Shown here piece after piece: positions 21,732-34,690 of a stretch of 64,000 nucleotides of DNA. The stretch covers positions 1 to 64,000 of the forward strand of contig CAOLHI010001135.1 of assembly GCA_948474755.1 (NCBI GenBank), written 5' to 3'. Under the pieces are notes generated by a model. That model worked only from the letters and a program-made list of their open reading frames with translations. It did not search any database and was not told where the DNA came from. A program made the translations under genes and the position numbers. The DNA comes from Ctenosaura bakeri (Eukaryota > Chordata > Lepidosauria > Squamata > Iguanidae). The stretch's first letter is position 1, and every line of letters begins with the position of its first letter.

Positions 21732-24700
21732 TTTCAAGCAGAAACTTCTTTCTTGGTATGAGATACTTGGAAACTATGGTGGGCCAGTTCTGTTAAGAAG
21801 ACCACTCAACAACTCTTGAGAGTTCTGTGCACAATCAGCAGAATACGGAAAGCATCATGTAACCTGGTATTTCATTGCACTATGTACAATTTCAATGTAC
21901 TATGCCTTTCATATAGAAACCCATTGAGCAAATTTCTTGTCAGTTCTTACAGAAACCTAAGTCTGGTTGTCATAACCATGGCAATGGAGCTTAAAGAACA
22001 TTTTGAGTATTGTGTGACATGATTTCTTATTTTAAGTGTTTTCAAAATGAATTGTCCACTTGTTAAAGTAACACATTGACTTAACTTAGTTCATAAACTT
22101 GAAGACATAAACATTTCAGCTCTGGTAGTAACAGAATATTCTTTGCTACTTAAACAATTCTTCACAGAAATGTAAGTTCAAAGTAAGAACTGTCTACATC
22201 CTAGACAATATTCATCAAGTTGGAAGATAAGACCTGTACAATTGTGTGTGTGTGCGTGCTAGTAAAATAGTCTTCAAAAGTGAATACTTCCTGTCAAATA
22301 CATATGTAATGCCTCTTAAAATTCCACACATATGCTTCAAAAAGTTTCAACATAAGATCATTGGAAATGCGGGTTTGGGTGTAGGAAACAATGTAAAGGC
22401 CAAGGGTTAAACCAATGGATTAGGAACTCATTAGAAAAAGGTGGCCTAGGTCTTGTGTATTATATTACTTACAAACGTAATGGGTTATTTCCCTGATTTT
22501 CTTTCTTTTCATGGGCACTTAAACTACTAGGAACTTGCAAAGAGAAGAAAATAAAGAGCTAGCCAGCAGTAATTGGAATTACGGGTGACAGTGTTATTAA
22601 AAGGAATCTATAGCACTAACAGTATTGTGGAAAATACTGCATTGTCAGGATGACTAGCGTGCACAGATCCATCTTTTCACTTTTGCACAACATAGCTTCC
22701 CCAACTGTTTCCACTGAATTATGTTCCCCTTACAGTGAGATGTAAGCAACAAGTTCCCTTTCTCTGTTGTTATATCACAACAGTTTCTCTGTTGTTATTC
22801 CAAACTTTTAATACCACTAACAGTATGCACAGTTGTGCACTTGTAGGCCCCTGTGAGAATCCTGGTATCCTCCATTTCAAATACAACAACTCTTTTTAAC
22901 ATCATCTCTTATTTTCCCAAATCCACAGTACTCCTGGTATTTTTCCCAAATCCACAGATTATTGTGACGAAAGAGTAAGAAAATAATCGGTTAAATCAGT
23001 TGATTACAGGCTTTCTGTCTCACCACCATCACAGGCATGTTTGGTGAGGATATGGAAGAGCACTTTCTTGGTGAGTTCTCTCAGGCTGTGGATTCTCTAC
23101 AACGGCAGGTTCAAGTGCTCACTTTCCATTCCATTCCCCATACCTCTATTTCAATGAATGATGTCTAATTCTAGCGCTAGAAAACTTTTAATAAACCATA
23201 TTGTCACATTCAGATGGAAAAATATTTTGTTCATAGCTTGCTTGCCCAGAAGATTATTGCGCTGATTCTGTAAACATTGTGACTTCTTTGTTCTTTCTTT
23301 CTCTTTTTGTTTATGAGGATGCTTCAACCAATAGAAATGCCAGCCATGGTTAAGATACCACTGAAGTTACCATAGTAGTACTTTAATAACTAATAAACAT
23401 AATTCATCAGAGAACAGGGGAAAAAAATAAGAAACATCCCATTAGATTCTGAGGAATTTATTCCCAAGTAAGTATGTGCATGATTGCAGCCTAAACTTGG
23501 TAAGTAGCATCTTATTTGGCAAGTGAAACCTGTATTTCATAACAATCATTGGTAATATGTATGTCCTATGATATTTCTTGTGATAACTGAAATATAGAAT
23601 TGTATACTAATATTTTTAACTTGCAACAAAAATTAATCCAATGTTATTCTCAGCCACACAAATTATTTCCTAGTGTCCCACTAATCCTAATATGCTATCT
23701 CAAATATGGTTGCAGGTATAGCAAATAATCTGTTTAAGAGTCTTCTGGCTACTCTGAACAGGCATTTATTGTTGTGTCCACTTGCTTAATTTTTTAACTG
23801 GGCATTGATTTTAATGTGTTAAAACAAATGTTAAACATTTAAAGAACAGAAGTGCTATCAGTAATGTAGAGGTCTTGCAGAGTTTTGCAAAAGAGTATTT
23901 GACTGAAATACCGTACTCAAGTGTATCTAGTTCAAATTTAGTCTTTGTGACTGGAAATACAGTTCACTTCATCATGCCACAAAAAATATGAAACCACAAC
24001 AAAGAAATATGCTTCTCATCATTTTTCACCTTTCTACCTTGAAAAATATCCTTAGTCTAAACAATATGATTTATTTTTCTTTTTGACATTCAGAACTCCT
24101 GAGACTGACATTTCTCTAAGATCTATAAGATGTGGTTTCAAAATACTTTAAAAAGTCATCAGCAACTTCGTTTATTTTGTATTTTGTATTCTGTCATCAA
24201 TCTTGCTAATTTCTCAATTCACAAGGGTTGGAAGGTTTTAATCCTTATTTCACCTTTCAAAATTTAGCAATCTAAATGATCAATGGATGACTGAATTACT
24301 TTATCCACTATTAGAATTCCTTACTGTTTATTTGTATTCATGGATCTTTATCTCACCCTATCCTATCCCCCTCCATTTCAAGGAGGACTACAACGTAATA
24401 AAAAAAAAAATCCACGTCTGTTGCTAACAGGGTATAGGGTCAGTATTAGTCAAAAAAGATGGCAACTAACAACAAATAATAGGTCAGTCAATGAAAAATA
24501 TTAAAAACCCTTATCACAACACATTATTAAAATAATTTTTAACCTAGTTGAATTTTTCTTGCTACCAATATTTCTACCTGCAAAGGGACAAGTTCTAATT
24601 GTGTACCTTAGCATCAACTTCTGCACATTTCTATATCCAATTGAGAATTTCTTCCCCCTCTACTGTAGTTCTCCATGGCACCAGAAAACTTATTCTCTTT

Positions 24701-25127
24701 TATTTCCCAGCCCTTGAATGGGTTGGAAGAGGTCGGATGGATCACTAGTTTTGGTGGAAACAGTGGAATCCAGTGGGAATACACCAATTAGCCATTCATA
24801 AACAGTAGTTCCCATGTAGTGAATGTGTGTTGGGCTTTAGTTTGAACTGAAAATGGCTGAACCTGTTTTTCTCCCCCAGCACTCCAGAGTGCATTGATAG
24901 TTCCACTGATAAAGAAGTCACTAGCCAACAGGTCATTGGAGTCTGGCCAACATAATGACACTGAGTGTAAGCCAGAAAAAGCTATACATCATAAGGCCCA
25001 ATTGATGTTAATATGCAGAATTAAAACATGCAGTTTCTGTGTCTTGAAATCAATGAGACAAAAAGGGATTGTGTTGTCTGGGTCAGGTACTGTGTTACCT
25101 GTGTCAATAAGAATGTCTGTTTCAATT
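21732..25127. other. Noncoding stretch, mostly unassigned
   Basis: A piece of the dispersed reptile repeat is near 23455-23500 (TTCCCAAGTAAGTATGTGC, GATTGCAGCC). Short direct repeats occur near 22757-22800 (TTTCTCTGTTGTTAT twice) and 22914-22960 (TTTCCCAAATCCACAG twice). No exon, RNA gene or intact transposon is seen. Confidence 0.55.
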
Positions 25128-25357
25128 GTGTGTATGTGCCTTCAGGTCATCTGGTGACTTCTGGTGACTCTATGAATTTTATAGGGTTTTCTTAGGAAAG
25201 GATTACTCAAAGGTGGTTTTGTTAGTTTCTTTTTCTGAAATACAGCGTACAGTATTTGGTATCCATTGCCAGCCTCCCATCCAAATGCTAAATAGGCCTG
25301 ACTCTGCTTAGTTTCCAAGTTCAGATGGGATCTGATGCCTTTAGGGTATTTAGGCCA
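25128..25357 (-). mobile_element. 5S rRNA-derived SINE with BovB-like tail
   Basis: Read on the minus strand, about 25262-25357 matches 5S rRNA in order: ATCAGATCCCATCTGAACTT, then AAACTAAGCAGAGTCAGGCC (5S box A region), then TTTGGATGGGAGGC (box C region). It is followed by a body and an RTE/BovB-type end (reverse of GTGCCTTCAGGTCATC). This is the structure of 5S-derived squamate SINEs, transcribed from the 5S internal promoter and moved by RTE LINEs. Substitutions in the control boxes and the fused tail rule out a working 5S gene. Confidence 0.85.
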
Positions 25358-26989
25358 AAACACAATTGCTGTGATACAAATTTCTAGGGTGTTTTCTTAA
25401 AAAAAATCATACAGATGCAATTGACTGTAATCCATAAGCGTCAGATGTTGTTTTCCTCCAGTCCTAATCCAATCTATTCCTACTCTCTCTTTCTTTTTGC
25501 CCCGGGGGTGGGGCAGATCTAGTTTTCTGGGCCCTTATTTGGGTATGGCCCTCATCTGTGGATATTCAGTCATCTCCTAGGCTCACAGAAGAGGTAGCAG
25601 CTCCAGGATAGGCACACAGCTCTTCGTTGGTAGGTTGGCACAAACTGATTGGCTACACAAATGTGTCATGCAATTTAACTCTTTCTTTTTTTCTGCTTTG
25701 CATTCAGTTTTGCCCTTGCCCACCAATTTGGACATTAGCCTCATTATGTTGCACAGGGTATTTTGAGATCTTGAGACATGACAAGTGCTTTAGTCTGAGC
25801 TATTAACAGAAAAAAATCGCCAAAGTCCACAATAGGGTCAACTGCATTGCTGCAGCATTCATTGCTCCTCATGGGAAGCCTGTATTGGACACAGTGAGAT
25901 CTTTCATTTTGTCCAATAAAGGTTATGATTTTTTTTATTTGTCCAATAAACGTTATGATCTGTTTTGTCCAAACAACTTTTTATAGTGGGAACTGTGTGA
26001 CTTTTTGCTCAGCAGTGGGAAGGTAAGAAGCCTCCATCCAAGAGCATACAAACTCAGATTTCTTGATGAATACCTGAGAGACATATTGTGATGAAGAATT
26101 TGCCTAATGAGGTATGTTCTCACACTCTTCTGGTGAGAGGCCTCCTGGAATGGGCTTTTCCTTGAAAACCTGCTAGGGAGATCATATGGTGGAGTGGTCA
26201 ATGCTGCTTCAGCCCACTTGACAGGCCTTCTCCTGCATATCTATTTGGGACATGACTGAAGTAAAATGTGGTCAGCTCTGTGTCATACATACTTTATAGC
26301 TGGGTTTTTGCCCATAAATAGTTCTTCTGGAATAACTATTAAGTCTATACTGTATGACATTAGCCTTGCTGACTATTTCTTTGGTGCATATTAGTTTAAC
26401 TTAAAATTAAGTGCAGCTTTGGTATCTTGTTCCCAATACCTGCTGATAGGGCAATATGAGGAATTTCCAGGTAGAGCTGAGAAAGAACCCTTCCTGAAAC
26501 CCTGAAAAGCCATCATCCATCATAGCTGACAAAACTGGGTTAGACAGAAGGCAGCTTCTTATTTCTTACGGCTTCCTTTGGGGTATAAGAAGGGCAGGGG
26601 CAAAGGCTCTTATTCTTCAAACATACAAGTGATAAAGCATAATATACACAATTTAAGAGTGTCATATGTGTATTACTGTATTTCTAGGAATTCCATAAAA
26701 GAGAAAAGATTGGCATTCACAAATCTGTCACATTTCAAAGTAACCTCTTGAACATATGAAAACAAAATTGTGGAAAGCTGAGCTTTGTAAAAAGTATAAA
26801 CCCTGTACTTAGTAAGTACAACTACTTGTTAAATGTTATTGCTTCTAGAAGTAGTTCCTTTGTATATTAAACAATGTTGAATATTCACCTTTTAATTAGC
26901 ACACACAGGAGTGACTGTCATAAAATGTAGGTTTGTTGTCTCTATCTCCAAACCATATGGGATATTTAGCAATCCATGGTATCTGTAGA
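25358..26989. other. Noncoding stretch, unassigned
   Basis: There is a 30-bp-period tandem pair at 25909-25959 (TTGTCCAATAAA(G/C)GTTATGAT twice). Otherwise no gene, RNA or transposon that I can recognise. Confidence 0.55.
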
Positions 26990-29945
26990 ACTCTTCTACA
27001 GCATCACATCTCAGATGAGTTGATTTTCTTCTTATCAGCTTTCTTCACCATCCAGCTTTCACAACCATATATAGAAATTGGAAATACAATGACATGAACA
27101 ATCTTAACATTAATACTCAAGGATAGATCCTAACACTTCAGCATCCTGTCTAGTTCCTTCATAGCTGCCCTCCCAAGTTCTAATCTTCTTCTGATTTCTT
27201 GACTGCAGTCTTCATTCTGATTAATGACTGAGCCAAAGTATAGAAAATCTTGTACTATTCAGTATCCTCATCATCTGCTTTAAAGGTATGTAAATCATTG
27301 CTGGTCATTATTTTCATTTTCTTAATGTTCAACTGTAAACATTGCACTTATTTCATTGAATTTCTTCAGTAATTGTTCCAATTTGCTATTTTCTGTTATT
27401 AGTATGGTATAATCTGCATATCTTAAATTGTTGATGTTTTGTAGATGTTTTCATTTCTCCTTCCTCTGAGTCAAATTCTGCTTACTTATGTTCTGTTCAA
27501 TGTACGTGCAATGCTCCTGTAGTTATTGGAATCCCTGGGGTCCCTTTTCTTGGGGATTGGACTGTATCTTGAGTATTTTAATCTCTGACCCATTATTTTG
27601 TTTTCCATTTTTGTTGACAGATTTTAGTTAGAACGAGAGTAGATTTTTATCTCTATATCTTGAAGCAGCTCTATTTGTATGCTATCTGTTTCTGGTGAAT
27701 TATTTCTCATAAGTGCTCTGAGTGCAGCTTCCATTTCACTTTCTAAAATTGTAGGTTTGTCTTCAAATGGTTCTTATTTGAATGAATCTGTCATCTTTTC
27801 ATCTCTTTTATACAGTTCTTCACTGTATTGTTTCCATCATTTTTTTTATTTCTACTTGATCATGTAATGTGTTCCCCTGCTGGTTGTATGGCATCCCCAC
27901 TCTTGGTTTAAATTTCATTTTGATTTCTTAAATCTTGTGGAAGAAGTTTCTTCTTCATCTTGTCATCTATTTCTCTGCACTTATTTTAGCAGTTTTCTTT
28001 GTCCCTGCACACAAGTCATTGAATAGTTGCATTCAGGGTTCTGACCCTTTTACTTTTGCCCCATTTACCATATCCTATCACCCCTCCCGTGAGATATGCA
28101 ATTTTCATAAATTGGAGTTATTAATGACTGGAGAACATGATCAAAGTCACACTGACCAGAGAATGTGTTTTGGAGTCAAGATGACCTGAGACATGTTCAG
28201 GGTCATAAGTCCACAGAGGATTACACTGGAAAATCCAATGCTGATGGGTTTGCGCTAATCCTTTTACTACTCCAAGCTCTTTGTATTTCTGAATACAATG
28301 AAAGACAAACTACCCATATTGGTGAAATGAGTCCTGTGGGAAAGTCATTACAGTATTATCGATACACCTTTCAGGGTGTGGAATAGGGTATAAAAACCCT
28401 AGCTTTGACACCAGCCATTTAAAGTACATTGGATATAGTATGTTGTGCACAGAATGTAGCCCAGACTGCTGTCCTTCTGTGCTACTCCGAGATGCTATCT
28501 GAGTCTTTCTGCTGTGACCCCTTCTTCAGGATTGATAACTATTATCCTTTCCACCCAATCTCTCTCTTTCCAACCTTTCCTGACTCACTTTCCAATAGCC
28601 TTGTATGATTCTTAACAGTGTCTGATTTCTCATACGTTTGTCAATTCAAATACAATACTTTGTTATCTTTAACTGGAGTCCTTTCTACAGATAGTACTGG
28701 TATATGTACGTGAAAAGATCCTGCCATTACTCTCTTCTTGCAGGCCTCCTTTGAGCTATGATTCCTCCACTTCTAAGGAGAAGTTGGCATTTGTCAGTGG
28801 ACCCCAATGCCCCACACCTTTTCAGGTAACACTTTTCATTTGGTCCAAAACTGCTCGGATGGTTCCATCTATCATCCATTAAGGATTCTCTTTCTTTCTG
28901 GCTGCAGATAGTTTCTCTTTGCATTCCTCCCTGATAATGTCTTTAAATAATGATCTTGAAATTCTGTATGGATGTTGTTCAAGTCCTGTTCTGGCATGAT
29001 GCTTGGTTTAATTGTTTAGATTTATTCTGTATATTCTGATTTTTTAATATTAGCAGTTCATGGTCATGCTACAGTCTGCTCCTGGGCTTGATTTTGCAGA
29101 TTTCTCCATCTTCTACTTCCAATTATGTATATGGTCTATTTGATTTCTATATTGGCCATCAGGTGATGTCTGTGTGTACAGTTGCCTCTTCGGTTGCTTG
29201 AAGAATGTATTTGCAATGAGCAAATTGTTTGCCTCATAAAAATCTGTCAGCCAGTCTCCTGCTTCATTTCTTGATCCTAGGCCAAATTTTCTATAATCTT
29301 TGATTCTTCTCTGTTTCCTACTTTCCCATTACAATCACCTATGATTAATAACAAGTCCTCTTTGAATTTGTGATCAATTTCCTCCTGGAATCTAGCGCAG
29401 AATCTTTCAGGGTTTTTTCTTCTGCCTCTGTAATGGGAGCATAAGACTGGTTTATGGTTACATAGATGGTTTTCCCCTGAAGTATGATTCATATGATTCA
29501 TATGGTCAGACTTTGCATTCTATACTTTGACTGCTTTTGCTACATCTCTTCTTATTACCACCTCATTTTTTTCTTAGATTTTCAGTTTCTGAGCAGAATG
29601 CTATGCAATTATCTGACTCAAAATGTCCCATTCTTGTCCACTTTAGCTCACTCACCCAAGTATTGCTATGTTTATATGTTCCATTTCTTGTTTTACTACA
29701 ACTAGCTTCTGCTGATTGATGCTTTTCACATTCCATGCTCCTATAATATGTGTTGTGCAGCTTTCCTTTCTGAGCATGTCAACAGCTGAACTTCCTTTCA
29801 GCTTGAGTCCTCTTGTGTCATTAGCTGCAGTGCTACCTGTACTTGTCCTCTGCTGTACCCCAATATTCCATTGAGTGCCTTTTAACCTGTCCCATCTTCT
29901 GGCACTATCTCCTGTTTAATTTTGGATTGTCTCATCATTTAAAAG
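26990..29945 (-). pseudogene. RTE/BovB-like LINE, nearly full length, inactivated
   Basis: On the minus strand pieces of one LINE protein appear in the right order across frames. Near 29750-29500 is an N-terminal endonuclease start (TIIGAWNVKSINQQKL, VVKQEM). At 29277-29501 is the APE endonuclease motif LLIIGDCNGKVG. At about 27850-27730 is RWKQYSEELY. Near 27560 is SPIPKKRDPRDSNNYRSIAL, a reverse transcriptase motif. At 27420-27406 is YADYT, where the catalytic YADD has lost an aspartate. At 27240-27050 come FGSVINQNEDCSQEIRRRL and YGCESW. Many stops and frameshifts show it is dead. The 3' end is lost below about 26990. Its length of about 3 kb is close to a whole BovB-type element. Confidence 0.85.
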
Positions 29946-31424
29946 AAGTTTACCATTGTTACCCCAAACTGAGGGTGCCATAAGGGCCAACATGTGATGT
30001 CAGTTCCTCTGTTCAAAAAAAAGGAGGCTTGCAAGAGGAGGGCAACTTAGTGAGACCTTGCCTACCAATGTTTACGGGCTTGTGCAGGGAAGAGACTAAA
30101 AATGTAAACAAAAAATGTGTTTTATTGACAAGATTCACAGAAGCACGCAAAAGCTCAAACACTTACACAAGAACTAACTGAAGGAAAGGGAGGAATGTGG
30201 GATAGAGGGTGTTGAGGGATTTGGGCAATATTTACCAATCTAGCGAGAAGCGGAGGAAGCAGTGACGTGGCTTAGGTACAAACCTAAGGCCAGTTTTCAT
30301 TTGGGAATCGGATGTACAGAGTGGCATTTGGAATGGTGAAAGACTGCACTGAGCAGCCTAAAATCAGGAGTACTTGTACCTGAAAAATATCCTGTGGATA
30401 TGATGATGACTCGTACTCCCACTAAGCAGACAATGGGAGTTGCAACATAAACAGTGAAATCCAGATGGAGTTAATGGCTTTAGTGTTTGAGTGAAAAGGG
30501 GATGATGGTTCTCATCATAGCTGAGTAATTGTGGAGAGGTGGGGAAACAATAGGAACATGTCCAGGTGTACAGGGATTAGGGTTAAGACAGTCATGACTT
30601 GGTAAGAACTTCCCTATTTCAGCTCTGAGAGTCCAGCTTGGTGTTTCATGCCTATTGTGTTCAGAATGGCTGTGCTATTGTCCTGAACTGACTGGGTCTC
30701 TTGCCTAATTTGTATGTGAAGCTGCCCTGCCCTGCCATGTCACATTTACAGCCAGTAATTTGCCTCTTCTAGTGTGAACTTGCCATCACCTCAGGTATCA
30801 TTTATATCAACACCAATGAATATGGTGCCAATATAATATTATTTGCCAATTAAGCCATGCCAATCATGGGGGATGTGCAGTGCCATAATACTGTGCCTCC
30901 TTCTGCACACTACTAACAAATGTATGGTGCCATTGTCATTGTCTCTGAGAGATCCTCCACCAGTATGATCCACCACTACTGTTGCTGGCCAGTAGCTGCT
31001 TGCCACAGTTAGTCTGGCTCCTCAGCAAATGCCTCTCTGACATGGGAGACCCTACCAGCAGCACTGCTACCATCAGCATAGCCTCTTGTCACCACCACAG
31101 AAAGACAGTGCCATGAGGGGATAGAATCCAAAACTTCAGATAATTAGAGCAATGCTTCCCAATTAATCTTTGGGGGAGTGCTGCCATTTTTCCATTGTAA
31201 CAGGGATAGATAACATATGACTACAATTGTTTATTTCTGTCTGGAATCTCACCAGGTACCAGCAGCCAATGGCTTGCTGACTGACAGCAGTCCCTGGGCC
31301 ACCTATATTGAGTACTACTGATTTAGATGATGAGAATATCACACTCCTGCCCCCCCCCCGCTTCAAATAAACCAGGCAATTGCTAGCAAGATGAGAAATG
31401 TTCTCTTTTTTTGTCCTGTGTTCT
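29946..31424. other. Noncoding stretch, unassigned
   Basis: No recognised repeat family, exon or RNA. The region 30.7-31.1 kb is somewhat richer in CAT/CAC motifs without a clear unit. Confidence 0.5.
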
Positions 31425-31955
31425 CTCTGACTAGAACACCTTATAGGGATCTTATAACCCCCTTGCTGAAACAGCTCAGCTGGGTGCCCATCTGCTTTCT
31501 GGCAGAATTCAAACTGCTGAGTATGTCATTTAAAGCTCTGCATGGCTTGGGTCTAGACCATTTGAAAAACCATATTCCCCAATATGAAGGCTTTCTCTTT
31601 GTTCCCCTCAAAAAAAAGGCACACCTTGCAAGGACTTGGGAAAGAAACATCTCAGTGGCTGCTCCCTTCCTCAGGAGGTCTGGATGGCCCCTTTCCTGCT
31701 GTCTTTTTATTTATTTGGTTTTTAATGGGTTGTGGCAGATGGAGCTTTTAATGGGGCAATTGTATTTATATTTTATTAAATTTTATGTGTGTTTTTAAAA
31801 TTGCTTTTAACTTGTGTTTTTCTAAATGGAAGTCCAGTTTAATTATGTTTTAACTTTAGTACTATGAGTTTTGAGTTTTATTGTGTTTAAAAATGGTTGT
31901 CTGCTGCCGTGGATCCCATGCTGAGAGAAAGGTGGAATATAAATAAAATAAAAAT
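31425..31955 (+). pseudogene. L2-like LINE 3' fragment
   Basis: The plus-strand frame at 31391-31798 contains DLITPLLKQLSWVPI, then FKLLSMSFKALHGLG and NISVAAPFL, which match the order of the C-terminal end of L2-type LINE proteins (TPLL..L.WLP..., FK.L...FKALHG, AFSVAAP). The 3' part ends GAGAGAAAGGTGGAATATAAATAAA, the L2-like tail. It is truncated at the 5' side and carries no reverse transcriptase core, so it is an inactive copy. Confidence 0.75.
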
Positions 31956-32735
31956 CTAAGAAGAGTCCATACGCCTTGATTGTATCATAATGCAATCCTG
32001 AGATCAAATCAAGATTCCTTGATTCCCAATCTCCAACAGCTTAGGAGATTCTTTTGTAATATTAGCAAAGTATTTTATCACTTCAGTCATATAGGTACAC
32101 ATAATGCAACAAATGCTGCTTTTAATTGATTTAAGTGTGACCTCTAAAAATTTTGACTTACTATTATTAATGGCATTAAGTTGTTAAATCTGCTGGTTTA
32201 CTGAGAAAGAGAGGCTGACAGTCCTATAAGACTACTGCAGTAGTAAAAGGAAGTTTGGAAATTTTCCAAAACAAACATGTAAACTTTCCAAAGATAATCA
32301 TTTTCAACAGTCAGAAAAATTCATAAGAGATACCACTGGTCATTAAAGAAAATTGGAAATACTGCAGACTTCCAACAACCCCATTATTATACAAATCTGG
32401 AAAACTGCCAGCCATGAGCTTCACCATGTAAAGTCGTGTGTAGTGGGATAGGGTGGGGGGAATTAAGCCTCAAATAAAACTTATGAGTAGTCCCACATAT
32501 CTAATCAGAACTAACCAATATTGCTGTTGCTGTTATACTGTGATCATCTGAAAGTGATAAATATCTTCTGTCTCCAATGCTATTCTCTGAACAGGATCAG
32601 ACTAAACAACTTCTTCTGTGTTAAATCATCCGAAGCCTGAATTTGGTTATGAACTGTGTTTATTCCTTGCTGAATTTCACCCTGATGTTTTAGGTGCTCT
32701 TTTCAATTCATCTTCCTTTTCTTTATCTTGGAAAT
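31956..32735. other. Noncoding stretch, unassigned
   Basis: AT-rich sequence with no feature I can support. Confidence 0.55.
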
Positions 32736-33482
32736 AAAGGCCCTTTTCTCATGGGGTAATTAAATCTTCCCAGGTCAACCTCGAACGGGGGCCTTTTTCA
32801 CCTTAGAGAGAACCAGGTCGCATTTAATTTTTTTGATTCTCACCTCAATCCGCGCGGGGGAGCCACCATCCAGCATTCGTGCGCCCTTTTTAAAAACCAG
32901 AAGAAATGTGGTTTTTTTCCTCCAATCCGCGCTCGTCCTTTCGTGAAAAAGCGACGGTGCGTACTGATTCGTGCGGGGGATGAAGAGAGGGAGGGATTTA
33001 GGCGTGGCCAGCAGAAGCGACAAGACTGCCCCCAGTGCTTTCGAGTGCTGCTATCAAGGCTGAAATTAGCACCCCAGCAATGTTCGTCAGTAGCTCGTGC
33101 TCCATACACAAAACAGCAGAAAGCAAGCAGAAAGACAGAGGGGGGAAAATGTTTCCACGGCGGCTCCAAAGAAAGGTGCGGGACGGGGGGGGTTTGTTGG
33201 AGGATGTACGGGGACACATGTGCGTACTGACATCCATGATGACGCTCAGAGTGTTTCTTTTAAAAATTGAGCACAGCCAATCACTGCCAGACAGGACGGG
33301 GAAAGGACACCTATGGGAGTGGCCAGGGTAATATTGTGTGAATGCATTGATGCTGCCTAGTCTTTTCTCTATGGAGCCGTGAGAATGCTCCTAAAATTTC
33401 AGTCCGTGTTAGTGGGGATTAAGGGAAAACCCGCCTGGATCGTAGCGGCATGATTTCTGCACCCCGTGAGAAAAGGACCAAA
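32736..33482. mobile_element. GGCC-TIR DNA element, 741 bp, AAA target duplication
   Basis: The element proper is 32739-33479. It begins GGCCCTTTTCTCATGGGG and ends CCCCGTGAGAAAAGGACC, near-perfect inverted ends. Both flanks are AAA (32736-32738, 33480-33482). A further GGCCTTTTTCACC copy of the terminal motif lies near 32792, so the terminus is repeated inside. The core is CpG-rich. Several overlapping short frames on both strands are present, none with a recognised domain. It is the longest member of this group in the window. Confidence 0.88.
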
Positions 33483-34107
33483 GTTGAGTGTGTACGTTTC
33501 TCAAGCATATTTTGTCATATTTTCAATTTCCTTGGAAACCAATCAGTCTACATTATCTAATTTTATTAAGTTTCCAAATAATTCTGAGTAACTTAATTGG
33601 GGGCACGGGAGACAAGGACTGGGTTCCATCCAGAGAGGCCCTTCCCCTTCCATTAGTGGAAAGAGTTGTGGCCCTTTTATTAATACAGCTTGTTCATGGA
33701 AAAGTGCTGAAGCAGGATCTAAATGTAGTTGGCTCTCTTCTTCCAATTGTAGAACTGCAAGTGGTTACAGCTCAGGCACTTCTAATCCTACCACAGTCAC
33801 TTTTTAACCCTCTGGCTTCTTCTGACATAAGGAAATGAATTAAAGGAACAATTAATTTTTAGGATAATCAATTTGATCTTACAGTAATTCAATGGCTGGC
33901 ATCCTATTAGTGACCCATAAGGATGTAAATCCAACTTAGGCCTCTGTAATTAACTTTTTTCCTTATTGTACAGATTGGAATCATCTAGTTATCATGCCAA
34001 AACCAAACTCCATTATAAATTCCACCTTTTAGGTGGCTGCATCCCACTCAACATGGCCTTTTGCTGGCAAATGTTGGGAGATGAGCAGTATCCATCTATT
34101 TTCCTGT
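33483..34107. other. Noncoding stretch, unassigned
   Basis: No gene or known repeat. A short segment near 33890-33930 (GGCATCCTATTAGTGAC) resembles 50475-50495 (GGCATTCTGTTAGTGAC), perhaps an old shared repeat. Confidence 0.45.
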
Positions 34108-34690
34108 AAGTCAAAGAAAACAATAGTACTGCTCTATTCTGCTTTGGTCAGATCCCAGCTGGAACACTGTGCCCAGTTCTGCGTATCACAGTTCAAGAAG
34201 GATATTGACCAACTGGAGTGTGTCCAGAGAAGGGTGACCAAAATGGTAAAAGGCCTAGTAACCATGTCCCACAAGGAGCAGCTTAGGGAGCTGTGTAAGT
34301 TTAGGCTGGATAACAGAAGGTTAAGAGGTGACATGATAGCTATTTTTAAATATTTGAAGGGATGCCATATGGAAGATGGAGCTAGTCTGTTTTCTGCTGC
34401 TCCAGAGAGTAGGACATGGAGCAATGGCTTCAAACTTCAGGAAAAGGGATTCCATTTAAACATTAGGAGGAACATCCTGACAGTAAGAGAACATTGACAG
34501 TGGAATATGCTGCCTTGGAATGTGGTGCAATCTCCTTCTTTGGAGGTTTTTAAACAGAGGCTGGGTGGCTATTTGTTGGGACTGCTTTGATTTTTCCTAC
34601 ATGGCAGGGGATGGGACTTGATAGCCCTTGTGGTCTCTTCAAACTCTATGATTCTTCAAACTCTTCAAATTCTATGATTCCAAGTGCATG
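34108..34690 (+). pseudogene. CR1 LINE 3' end, 5'-truncated
   Basis: The frame at 34033-34497 carries the CR1 ORF2 C-terminus: VLLYSALVRSQLEHC, then FKKDIDQLECVQRRVTKMVK, MIAIFKYLKGCHMEDG and FHLNIRRNILTVREH. The 3' untranslated part follows, with CTTTGGAGGTTTTTAAACAG, and ends at 34655-34690 in CTCTATGATTCTTC / TTCTATGATTCC, the short-repeat tail of CR1. A stop (TGA) after REH matches the family's C-terminal region. It is 5'-truncated, as most CR1 copies are. Similarity begins near 34108. Confidence 0.92.

Noticed and set aside
21237..21737. 166-aa minus-strand frame, the longest open frame in the window
   Set aside because: It covers the probable element 21329-21728 and includes a His-Thr stretch from a TG run. 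No domain is recognisable and the left TIR lies within it.
25250..25357. A functional 5S rRNA gene
   Set aside because: Box A and box C have substitutions, the 5' end is altered, and the sequence continues into a SINE body and RTE-type tail.
33488..33838. 116-aa plus-strand frame
   Set aside because: No motif, no repeat relation, no splice context. Length is within chance expectation for 64 kb.
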